Source: Caldithrix sp964532875 (GTDB taxonomy: Bacteria > Calditrichota > Calditrichia > Calditrichales > Calditrichaceae). Taken from it: a DNA stretch of 12,124 nucleotides. A program made the translations under genes and the position numbers. Of the stretch, positions 1 through 6,190 are shown piece by piece. The notes beneath the pieces were generated by a model. That model did not search any database, had not been told where the DNA came from, and saw only the letters and a list, made by a program, of their open reading frames with translations. Position 1 is the first letter of the stretch. Every line of letters starts with the position of its first letter. The stretch spans positions 1 through 12,124 of the forward strand of contig CAZHIZ010000103.1 in the NCBI GenBank assembly GCA_964532875.1, read 5' to 3'.

Positions 1-45
1 CGCAGAAAAATTCTAAAATAGTATTCTCTCCTTCTATCTCCCATT

Positions 46-78
46 GGGATGGCAATTCACCATTTCTGCTGCCATCCC
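46..78 (-). other. Hairpin spanning the stop codon of the hydrolase gene
   Basis: A perfect 9-base inverted repeat, GGGATGGCA (46-54) and TGCCATCCC (70-78), encloses a 15-base loop that contains the stop codon (57-59). There is no T-run after it on the minus strand, so it is not a classical intrinsic terminator. It may stabilise the 3' end of the message or be chance. Seen directly; role inferred. Confidence 0.35.
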
Positions 79-968
79 TCTTTGGCCAATTCCGTATTGG
101 CAAAAAGTTTTTGCGCCTCTTTTTCGATCTTAAACAAAGCCTGGTCGTCGTTGTTAGGGTCGTGGTGGAAAAGGAGTAGTTTTTTTACTTCGGCCTGCCG
201 GGCGGTATCACAGGCCATGGCAAAACTACTATGCCCGTAGCCGCAAAATTGTTGATATTGTTCCTGAGTATATTGCGCATCATGAATCAACAAATCCGCC
301 TTTTGTGCAAATTGTACCAAACGGTGATCTCCGCCTTGATACCCTTCAATATCCGTAGCAAAGACAATTTTTTTGTCTTTCCATTCAATGCGAAAAGGGA
401 ACGAACCATCTTTGGGATGAAAATAGTATTTCATGGTGTGGATGCGGAAATGACCCGCATTGATGGGATCGCTGCGCACATCACCAATGTGCGGCAAGGC
501 CTCGTCTTCGTCAAAATAGACGAATGTATTTTCGGACAAATCGTAAAAACTCTTTTGACTGCGAAATTCGTCCATGGTCAGTGGGAAATATTGCGGCAAG
601 ACCTGCGTACGCAAAATTTCTTCGAAACCGATACCTAAAGTAGGCGGCCCGATGAGGTGTAAATGCACTTGAGACATGTAAATCGGAGCAAAAAAAGGCA
701 AACCCAACAGGTGATCGATATGGGTATGTGTAAACATAATGGTAATATGAAAAGGCTTCCCATGTTCTTTTTGGTAGGCCAAAATTTCGGGTACCAGACG
801 TTTACCTAACGCAATAATTCCGCTACCCGCATCAAGGATTACAATTTGGCGGGCCGTGCGTGCCATAACACAGGTGGTATTGCCCCCGATTTTTGTCCCT
901 TCGGAAGGTGCAATGGGATAGCTTCCCCTTACGCCGAAAATTTCGAATAAAAAATTGTACCCATTCAT
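57..968 (-). CDS. Metallo-beta-lactamase-fold hydrolase
   Basis: A 303-residue cytosolic protein of the metallo-beta-lactamase superfamily, probably a phosphodiesterase or related hydrolase with a two-metal centre. The sequence shows the signature HTHIDH at residues 81-86 (H81, H83, D85, H86), a downstream metal-ligand candidate D206 in ATDIEG, H246 in GYGHSS and a late H268-H269 in FHHDP. The N-terminal FGVRGSYP and GGNTTC segments (residues 11-33) are typical of the PhnP/RNase Z-like branch with predicted cyclic-nucleotide or RNA-type phosphodiester substrates. No signal peptide is visible. The ATG at 966-968 has an AAAGG ribosome site about seven bases upstream. It is the last gene of the nifU-like/BFN cluster, 26 bases after the BFN gene, so it is probably cotranscribed. 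Fold assignment is secure; the substrate is not known and the neighbours do not specify it. Confidence 0.88.
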   Translation of the reverse strand: MNGYNFLFEIFGVRGSYPIAPSEGTKIGGNTTCVMARTARQIVILDAGSGIIALGKRLVPEILAYQKEHGKPFHITIMFTHTHIDHLLGLPFFAPIYMSQVHLHLIGPPTLGIGFEEILRTQVLPQYFPLTMDEFRSQKSFYDLSENTFVYFDEDEALPHIGDVRSDPINAGHFRIHTMKYYFHPKDGSFPFRIEWKDKKIVFATDIEGYQGGDHRLVQFAQKADLLIHDAQYTQEQYQQFCGYGHSSFAMACDTARQAEVKKLLLFHHDPNNDDQALFKIEKEAQKLFANTELAKEGWQQKW

Positions 969-994
969 ACAAAACCTTTCTTGAAAGAGTGCGA

Positions 995-1552
995 TTAGGA
1001 TCCCGACTCAAGGCGTTTTATTTGATCTCTGATTTTCGCGGCTTTTTCGTATTCCTCTTTTTCGACTGCTTTTTTAAGTTGTTCGCGTAATGATTCGAGT
1101 TCGTCTTCTTTGGAACGATAGATGTAACTTTTTTTGTGGGCTTCCAGGTCATCTTCTTCGGGGATGTAAGAAGCCTCTTCCATAACCAGGTCTTCCACAT
1201 AAATCGGGGTACCCAAACGGATGGCTAAGGCAATGGCATCGCTCGGCCTGGAATCGATTTCGTATTGTTGCCCGGCAAAGGTTAATTTAATGATTGCATA
1301 ATAGGTATTGTCTTTCAAATCGGTAATAATAACCTGATCCATCGAAATACCTAATATTTCCATCATATTGGCTGTAAGATCGTGCGTAATCGGACGCGGC
1401 GGTTTTAGGTTCTCCAAAGCAAGGGCAATGGACTGGGCCTCATATTCTCCGATAACAATGGGTAAAGCGCGGTTACCGTTTTGTTCTTTTAAAATAATAC
1501 CGCTGGCCTGAGACTGGGTCATGAATAACCCGTTCACGCGGACCTCTACCAT
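995..1552 (-). CDS. Bifunctional nuclease (BFN/DUF151) domain protein with C-terminal UVR motif
   Basis: A 185-residue protein with two parts. Residues about 5-125 form a BFN (DUF151) domain, with the family signature SRPSDAIALA at 101-110 and the PIVIGEYEAQSIALAL stretch at 31-46. Residues about 149-183 are a UVR (UvrB/UvrC-type) helical-hairpin motif, EDELESLREQL through KAAKIRDQIKRLE. Family members from plants are reported to act as RNase and DNase; a structure is known for a Thermotoga member. The bacterial role is unclear, and the UVR motif suggests binding to a partner protein. The ATG at 1550-1552 is preferred because GGGGTGG sits six bases upstream; a TTG at 1562-1564 would add four residues but overlaps that site. 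It starts 28 bases after the nifU-like stop and is followed 26 bases later by the hydrolase, which suggests one transcript. Confidence 0.92.
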   Translation of the reverse strand: MVEVRVNGLFMTQSQASGIILKEQNGNRALPIVIGEYEAQSIALALENLKPPRPITHDLTANMMEILGISMDQVIITDLKDNTYYAIIKLTFAGQQYEIDSRPSDAIALAIRLGTPIYVEDLVMEEASYIPEEDDLEAHKKSYIYRSKEDELESLREQLKKAVEKEEYEKAAKIRDQIKRLESGS

Positions 1553-1580
1553 AATCCACCCCAATAATTAAATGTCAATT

Positions 1581-1808
1581 TTAGATGGCCTCCACTGCTT
1601 TTACTTCGGGTACATGCATCTTAAGGATGCGTTCAATACCCTGTTTTAAGGTGATTTGGGACATGGGACAACCGCCGCACGCCCCGATCAAATGCACGTA
1701 AACAACATTCTCATCATCCAGGCGAATAAATTTGATATCGCCTCCATCTGCCTGAAGATTGGGACGAATGCTATCCAATACCTTTAACACCTTCTCTTTA
1801 ACAGTCAA
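1581..1808 (-). CDS. NifU C-terminal-domain Fe-S scaffold protein
   Basis: A 75-residue stand-alone NifU-like (Nfu) domain, cytosolic, that carries or transfers Fe-S clusters. The diagnostic CxxC is in GACGGCPMS, with C44 and C47; the LQADGGDIKF motif at residues 18-27 is also characteristic of Nfu. Length matches single-domain Nfu proteins; the A-type or IscU N-terminal domains found in longer relatives are absent. The start is a TTG at 1806-1808. It is chosen because GAGGTG lies five bases upstream (1814-1819) and no in-frame ATG or GTG precedes the conserved region. It is the first gene of a minus-strand cluster with the BFN-UVR protein and the hydrolase. In many bacteria Nfu sits near suf genes; no suf gene is visible here. 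Confidence 0.93.
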   Translation of the reverse strand: MTVKEKVLKVLDSIRPNLQADGGDIKFIRLDDENVVYVHLIGACGGCPMSQITLKQGIERILKMHVPEVKAVEAI

Positions 1809-1813
1809 TTACC

Positions 1814-1819
1814 CACCTC
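1814..1819 (-). promoter_or_regulatory. Ribosome binding site deciding a TTG start
   Basis: GAGGTG on the minus strand, five bases before the TTG at 1806-1808. It supports the non-ATG start of the NifU-like protein. Confidence 0.65.
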
Positions 1820-1840
1820 GTTTTTTAGCCCTGCCTAAAA

Positions 1841-1868
1841 AGTTTAAAAAATAAAAATTCAAAGTCAA
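1841..1868 (-). promoter_or_regulatory. Candidate sigma70-type promoter of the nifU-like cluster
   Basis: On the minus strand, TTGACT (1863-1868) is followed after 16 bases by TAAACT (1841-1846). The -35 matches consensus at five of six bases and the -10 at four of six. It would give a leader of about 25 bases before the TTG start. The surrounding gene-free stretch 1809-2075 (267 bases) is AT-rich and holds no credible gene; a small inverted repeat, AATTGA/TCAATT, lies at 2033-2051. Confidence 0.5.
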
Positions 1869-2058
1869 ATTGTTTTCCGTTTCGTTTCTCCTAAGTATTC
1901 GGGAATCCGGTTATTTCCTTTAGATAAAAGAACGCGGTGTTAAAAAGTTCCCTAAAAGCGTTGCTTAATATTACGGATTTTTAACGATAAAAAATTAAAG
2001 AATTGTCACAAAAACGCATTTAATTTAGGTTTAATTGATATTAATTCAATTCGTCTGA

Positions 2059-2078
2059 AAGAAGGGGCAACCTTCTTA
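2059..2078 (-). terminator. Possible weak terminator overlapping the STAS stop codon
   Basis: On the minus strand AAGAAGG, a five-base loop and CCTTCTT form a perfect 7-base stem (2059-2065 with 2071-2077) that includes most of the stop codon at 2076-2078. Only a short TTTC follows, so as an intrinsic terminator it is weak. Confidence 0.35.
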
Positions 2079-2423
2079 TGCACCCCGATTCAATTCCTCA
2101 ACTGAGGCGTCGACCGATTCTCTGACTTCAAAAATGCGGGAGAGCTGCGAGATGGTCATAACGCTACGCACTTTATCGGCTAATGCCGCCAGAATCAACT
2201 TCCCGTCTTTTTCCGTGATCATTTTGTAAGCCCGTACCAAAGCCCCGATTCCCTGGCTGTTAATCCAGCGGGTGTGAGCCATATCCAAAACAATGCGTCT
2301 AAATCCTTCATTTAATAAATCGTTTACCGTTTGTACGAATGTATCTGTATCCGGCGGCCCCATTAAAGCTCCCGATAATTTGAGAACCGCTACCCTCATG
2401 TGAATCGATTTTTTGATCTTCAT
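2076..2423 (-). CDS. STAS-domain anti-sigma factor antagonist-like protein
   Basis: A 115-residue single-domain STAS protein of the SpoIIAA/RsbV type. Such proteins bind a kinase/anti-sigma factor and are switched by phosphorylation of a conserved serine. Visible features are VAVLKLSGAL (residues 11-20, first strand), RRIVLDMAHTRWINSQGIGALV (42-63) with the expected phosphoacceptor S56 in NSQGIG, and a final helix. The residue before the serine is N instead of the usual D or S. The ATG at 2421-2423 is chosen because AGGAGT lies just upstream (2428-2433); longer starts would add 7 or 13 residues, including the ribosome site itself. It lies 91 bases downstream of dacB on the same strand. No kinase, PP2C phosphatase or sigma factor is in the window, so its partner is elsewhere. 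Confidence 0.88.
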   Translation of the reverse strand: MKIKKSIHMRVAVLKLSGALMGPPDTDTFVQTVNDLLNEGFRRIVLDMAHTRWINSQGIGALVRAYKMITEKDGKLILAALADKVRSVMTISQLSRIFEVRESVDASVEELNRGA

Positions 2424-2427
2424 GAGA

Positions 2428-2433
2428 ACTCCT
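2428..2433 (-). promoter_or_regulatory. Ribosome binding site deciding the STAS gene start
   Basis: AGGAGT on the minus strand immediately precedes the ATG at 2421-2423 by four bases. It argues against the two longer in-frame starts. Confidence 0.6.
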
Positions 2434-2514
2434 ATTTTCATCTCGCTCCGAATCAAGAGCACTGATATTTTAAATTAATGTCGGATTTCTTTGGCAAAAC
2501 TTCAATGACAAGAA

Positions 2515-4136
2515 TCACGGAAGTTGGCACAATTCGATCAATAGCTTCTCATGGATCTTATCGACTAAATGGTAATTGCCCTTAAAATTATTGGCAATGA
2601 AGGAAAACACGATGTACCTGCCGGAGCGGTCCTTTAAATATCCCGAATGACTGCGTACCCGTTCGATTAAACCCGATTTAAGATGGGCGTTAAAAGCCAG
2701 AGGCGTCCCTTGCCCCCAGTTTTTAAAATAGCCGATATCGTTTGGGTCACCGGTAACCGCTAAAGAATTGTAAAATGTGTTAAAACAGGATTGGGTGGTC
2801 ATCTTACGCAAAAAGGCGACCATTAAACGCGGCGTAACCGTATTTGTGCGGGAAAGTCCGCTTCCGTCCGAGAGGTGAAGCCCATCGGTGGGAACCCCCA
2901 TGGCTTGTAAATTTTTGCGGATTACCTTAAGTCCGTCCGCCGTGGTGCCCGCACCGCCGGCCTGTACGGAAAGCTGCTTGGCCAGTAGCTCGCAATACAG
3001 ATTAATGCTGCGTTTGTTGGTTTGAAAAACGATATCTTTTAGGGGAGGGGACTCCAGTTGCGAAAGCAGCCTGGCATTGGTGTAATTTTGTGGGCCAATT
3101 AGTCGTTGGGCCGATTGCAAAACAGGAATTCCGTGGTTTATTAGATAGGTGCGTAAGTGCTGGACGGCAAATAAAGTGGGATCGGGGATGGCGCCTTTAA
3201 TGGTAAAGGTATCCACTCCGGCCGGGATCGTACCGGTTACGTATGCCTTAAACTGGCCAGGAGCACAATAAATATAGCCGTTATCGCCGCTCCGGGGAGC
3301 ACCGGTTCGGACTAAATTGCGGAATGTTAATCCCGGAATGAAGGGTTGCGTACCTAAAAGACGCGTGGGATCACCTTTGTGTTTGCCCGGCGCAAAGAGT
3401 AGATAGTAAAAATTATTATGGATGGTTAAAGCCGGCGATGAAGCCCCGTAATAATTCCCCATATCTACCCAAACCCAGTTGTCGGGGATGGTACGGTCGG
3501 TAAATAAAAGATCATCTCCGAAAATGTGACCCGTAACTTTGCGGATCCCTGCTTTTTGAAAATCCGCAAGCCAATGGGCCAGTACCTGAGGTAAATCAAG
3601 GCTACCTGCCACTACAGCCGATCCCAACGTCGGATCGCCGCCGCCGACAAGGTACACATCTCCGTGCAAAACACCGTTGGCATCGATTTTTCCCTTGTAA
3701 AAAATGCGTGTTTTAAATCGAAAGTTTTCTCCCAGTTGCATTAATGCCGTACCGGTGGTTAATATTTTCTGCCCAGAAGCGGGTGCCAGGGCAAACAGGG
3801 CATTGTGATTAATAAGCACCTTACCGCTTTTCAGATAAACGGCATACAGCCCCCATTGAGCGTGGCGTAAAAGCGTATCCTGAGAGGCGTGGACGATTAT
3901 GGAATCGATACGCGCCAGAGAGCCAGCCTTGATTTTAGAAAAAGGTAANNNNNNNNNNNNNNNNNNNNNNNNNNNNNNNNNNNNNNNNNNNNNNNNNNNN
4001 NNNNNNNNNNNNNNNNNNNNNNNNNNNNNNNNNNNNNNNNNNNNNNNNCGATTATGGAATCGATACGCGCCAGAGAGCCAGCCTTGATTTTAGAAAAAGG
4101 TAAAAAAAGAATGAGAATAAGAAAAATGCGCAGCAT
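2515..4136 (-). CDS. dacB: D-alanyl-D-alanine carboxypeptidase/endopeptidase (PBP4 type), split by an assembly gap
   Basis: A periplasmic serine peptidase of the S13/PBP4 family that trims or cleaves peptidoglycan cross-links. The N-terminus (start ATG 4134-4136, TAAGGAG about seven bases upstream) encodes a hydrophobic signal sequence, LRIFLILILFLPFSK. The frame then meets 100 Ns. If the Ns and one copy of the 55-base repeat beside them are removed, the frame runs straight on to 2515 and gives 488 residues, close to the 477 of E. coli PBP4. In that merged protein the catalytic SGQK (SxxK) is at 69-72, a GGGDPTL motif typical of PBP4 at about 113-119, SIN (SxN) at 325-327, DGSGLSR at 372-378 and KSG (in place of KTG) at 435-437. 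The long interval between SxxK and SxN fits the extra domains of PBP4. Without the merge the gene would look truncated just before SxxK. Family assignment is secure; the merge is inference with strong support. Confidence 0.93.
3894..3948. repeat. 55-base contig-end overlap, left copy
   Basis: Identical base for base to 4049-4103 and ends exactly at the first N. It encodes part of the dacB signal-peptide region. Read as the shared contig end of a k=55-type assembly graph, not a biological repeat. Confidence 0.9.
3949..4048. other. Assembly gap of 100 Ns
   Basis: Exactly 100 undetermined bases, the usual placeholder for a gap of unknown size. Both flanks carry the same 55 bases, so the true gap is probably negative (an unmerged overlap). 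Confidence 0.97.
4049..4103. repeat. 55-base contig-end overlap, right copy
   Basis: Starts exactly after the last N and matches 3894-3948 over all 55 bases; past 4103 there is no counterpart because the left copy stops at the Ns. Confidence 0.9.
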
Positions 4137-4168
4137 GTTGTTACTCCTTAAATAGAACGGCTGTGTTT

Positions 4169-4197
4169 AATTTAACGGAAGGCCGGATTAAAAACAA
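4169..4197 (-). promoter_or_regulatory. Candidate dacB promoter
   Basis: On the minus strand TTGTTT (4192-4197), a 17-base spacer and TAAATT (4169-4174) lie about 33 bases upstream of the dacB ATG. Matches are three and four of six, so this is tentative. Confidence 0.35.
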
Positions 4198-4261
4198 AAT
4201 TGAGGCGAGAATGGTTGGTGGATTGAAGTAAATGAAATAAGAGTCAATAGGTTGAATGGGT

Positions 4262-4296
4262 AAGAGACGCTTGGGAGAACCCACTCCCGATCTCTT
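4262..4296. other. Two-tier hairpin between serC and dacB
   Basis: Outer arms AAGAGA (4262-4267) and TCTCTT (4291-4296) enclose inner arms GGGAG (4273-4277) and CTCCC (4284-4288) with a six-base loop. No T-run follows on either strand. It lies in the 311-base gene-free stretch 4141-4451, which otherwise holds only the dacB promoter candidate and the serC terminator. Confidence 0.35.
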
Positions 4297-4361
4297 TACT
4301 GCTAATATCTAATCACATGTTTTGCTAATAACGAATATTTCTTACTTTTCTGAACTCCGAT

Positions 4362-4386
4362 AAAAAAAGGCGGGTTTCCCCGCCTT
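4362..4386 (-). terminator. Intrinsic terminator of serC
   Basis: On the minus strand AAGGCGGG, loop GAAA, CCCGCCTT forms a perfect 8-base GC-rich stem (4367-4374 with 4379-4386) that runs directly into seven Ts (4362-4368). It lies about 65 bases after the serC stop and separates serC from dacB. Confidence 0.9.
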
Positions 4387-4451
4387 CTGCCGCTGTTTTA
4401 TTCAAACAGGAATTAATTAATATGCAAAGGCAAAGCAAATAGTTTTACAAC

Positions 4452-5534
4452 TTATGCATTTGCTTTTTCAAATTTTTTCATGAAGTCAACTAAGTGCTCA
4501 ACCGCTTCCAAGGGCACGGCGTTGTAAATGGAAGCCCGAATACCGCCCACGGAACGATGCCCCTTCAAACCCAGCATGCCGTTTTCCAGTGCTTCGGCCA
4601 CAAACTTCTTTTCCAGTTCCTCGTTGGGTAAACGGAACGTAATGTTCATCAGGCTGCGGCTGTCTTTTCGCGCTGTGCCTTGATAAAAAGAACTGGCATC
4701 CAGAACATCGTAAATCATTTTGGCTTTTTGTCGATTAATAGCCTCGATTTTTTCCAGGCCGCCCTGCGCTTTCATCCATTCCAACACCAATTTTACGATG
4801 TACACGGCAAATGTCGGCGGTGTATTGTACAGAGAATCTTTGCCGCCGATAATTTTGTAGCTGGTCATGGTTGGAATGTTATCCGGGCTGCGTTCCAACA
4901 AATCTTCGCGAATAATGACGATGGTTACCCCGGAAGGTCCCATGTTCTTTTGTGCGCCGGCATAAATCAAAGCAAATTTGCTCACATCGATACGACGGCA
5001 ATTGATATCGGAAGACATGTCGGCAATTAAATCGACCTTACCCGTTTCGGGGAATTCATGAAATTCCGTTCCGCGAATGGTATTATTGGTTGTAATGTGC
5101 AAATAAGTCGCTTCCGGCGAAACTTTAATATCCTTGGGAATGTACGTAAAATTCTCATCTTCGGATGAAGCAACGACCTTGACCTGCTTACCCAATTTTT
5201 GAGCTTCTTTAATGGCCTTGGTAGACCAGCTTCCGGTATTCACATATTCGGCAAATTGGCCTTCACCCAAAAGATTCAAAGGAACGGCCGCAAACTGCAA
5301 AGTAGCCCCGCCCTGCATGAACAACACCTTGTAGTTGTCCGGAATCCCCATAATTTCTTTCATCAAACGCTCGGCATCTTTGATTATGGTGTCGAATGTT
5401 TTGGAGCGGTGACTCATTTCAAGAACGGAAATGCCTTCGCCTTTGTAGTTCAACAACTCTTTTTGCGCCTCTTGTAAAACGGGCAGCGGTAAAGCGGCCG
5501 GGCCGGGGTTAAAATTATAAATACGTCCTTCCAT
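4452..5534 (-). CDS. serC: Phosphoserine aminotransferase
   Basis: A 360-residue cytosolic, PLP-dependent class-V aminotransferase that converts 3-phosphohydroxypyruvate and glutamate to phosphoserine and 2-oxoglutarate, the second step of serine synthesis; it may also serve vitamin B6 synthesis. The sequence begins YNFNPGPAALP (residues 6-16), carries EMSHRS (39-44), the phosphate-cup segment MQGGATLQF (73-81), W103, D172 in IADMSSDI, and the Schiff-base lysine K196 in YAGAQKNMGPSG. The C-terminus has GLKGHRSVGGIRASIYNAV, typical of SerC. Length equals the family norm. The ATG has AAGGAG eight bases upstream. It is monocistronic: a strong terminator follows and a divergent region precedes it. 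No serA or serB is in the window. Confidence 0.97.
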   Translation of the reverse strand: MEGRIYNFNPGPAALPLPVLQEAQKELLNYKGEGISVLEMSHRSKTFDTIIKDAERLMKEIMGIPDNYKVLFMQGGATLQFAAVPLNLLGEGQFAEYVNTGSWSTKAIKEAQKLGKQVKVVASSEDENFTYIPKDIKVSPEATYLHITTNNTIRGTEFHEFPETGKVDLIADMSSDINCRRIDVSKFALIYAGAQKNMGPSGVTIVIIREDLLERSPDNIPTMTSYKIIGGKDSLYNTPPTFAVYIVKLVLEWMKAQGGLEKIEAINRQKAKMIYDVLDASSFYQGTARKDSRSLMNITFRLPNEELEKKFVAEALENGMLGLKGHRSVGGIRASIYNAVPLEAVEHLVDFMKKFEKANA

Positions 5535-5572
5535 TATCTCACTCCTTTTTTTACGTGACTTTAATTACAAAA

Positions 5573-5602
5573 TTCACATTTTTTTATTGCCTTTAATATA
5601 AT
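5573..5602 (+). promoter_or_regulatory. Candidate promoter of the membrane-protein/dehydrogenase pair
   Basis: TTCACA (5573-5578), 18-base spacer, TATAAT (5597-5602): five of six and six of six matches to sigma70 consensus. It gives a leader of about 50 bases before the ATG at 5663. Its -10 overlaps the -10 of the divergent serC candidate. Confidence 0.55.
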
Positions 5603-5623
5603 AATTATTAGATTAAAATTGAA
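5595..5623 (-). promoter_or_regulatory. Candidate serC promoter
   Basis: On the minus strand TTCAAT (5618-5623), 17-base spacer, TATATT (5595-5600): three and five of six matches. It lies about 60 bases upstream of the serC ATG in a very AT-rich region, where chance matches are common. Confidence 0.4.
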
Positions 5624-5662
5624 TTTTAAATAAAGAAAAAATTCAGCGTAACAGGAGCAATT

Positions 5663-6136
5663 ATGACGCATTGGAGAAAATGGTTAGGCCTTGTTTTTAT
5701 TATTCTGGGTATCATATTTTTATTGGAGAATTTAAATGTTTTCCTGCTCAATTGGTCGGTTTATGTTATTTTAACCGGGCTGGCCCTGTGGCTGGCTTTC
5801 GGATTGAACAGAGAGTTCGTAATTTTTGTCTTACCGGCTACGATTTTAACCCTGTACGGTTTACTCTTCTTTTATTGCCAAATTGCCGGTTGGGATCATT
5901 TGGCCCAAACCTGGCCCACATTGATCATTGCCCCGGGCATCGGATTTGTCATTATGCATTTTCTGAGGCCCAATCGGGAGCAATATTTATATCCCGGACT
6001 TATCTTGAGCGGTTTCGGTCTTCTTCTTTTTTTACGAAAAATCGAATACATTAAATACTGGCCCGTTTTACTGATCTTTTTGGGAATTTACATTTTTGTT
6101 AAATTCATCTTTCAGGTCGAAGACGAATCGCTTTGA
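5663..6136 (+). CDS. LiaF-like multi-pass inner-membrane protein
   Basis: A 157-residue protein made almost entirely of membrane helices, at about residues 7-25, 29-47, 52-72, 84-101, 109-124 and 130-150. The opening GLVFIILGIIFLLENLNVF, the later WPTLIIAPGIGF (84-95) and YWPVLLIFLGIYIFVK (132-147) are repeats of the tryptophan-proline helical-pair motif of the LiaF/LiaI transmembrane domain (DUF5668-like) family. Such domains often accompany envelope-stress regulators, but no sensor kinase or response regulator is present here. The start is supported by CAGGAG about six bases upstream. The dehydrogenase follows after 54 bases with its own ribosome site, so the two are probably cotranscribed, though no shared function is evident. 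Family call moderate, function unknown. Confidence 0.75.
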   Translation: MTHWRKWLGLVFIILGIIFLLENLNVFLLNWSVYVILTGLALWLAFGLNREFVIFVLPATILTLYGLLFFYCQIAGWDHLAQTWPTLIIAPGIGFVIMHFLRPNREQYLYPGLILSGFGLLLFLRKIEYIKYWPVLLIFLGIYIFVKFIFQVEDESL

Positions 6137-6190
6137 CAACTTGAGTTCTAATTTGGTTAAAAATCGTTTCGTAAAGGAAGGAGCCATAAA

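Noticed and set aside
1..45. AAGGAG ribosome site for a further minus-strand gene at the left edge
   Set aside because: No ATG, GTG or TTG follows at a proper distance before the window ends.
231..638. 135-residue plus-strand frame
   Set aside because: Lies wholly antisense within the metallo-beta-lactamase-fold gene, which has clear motifs; no family resemblance of its own.
2033..2051. AATTGA/TCAATT inverted repeat as an operator
   Set aside because: Short, AT-rich and easily found by chance in this spacer; no second copy seen.
3899..4087. Short open frames on both strands that run through the Ns
   Set aside because: They exist only because Ns are read as unknown residues; the minus-strand one is the true dacB N-terminus joined to an out-of-frame continuation.
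3894..4103. A biological direct repeat, target-site duplication or insertion element at the gap
   Set aside because: The copies are exactly 55 bases, stop exactly at the Ns, and merging them restores the gene, so an assembly overlap is simpler.
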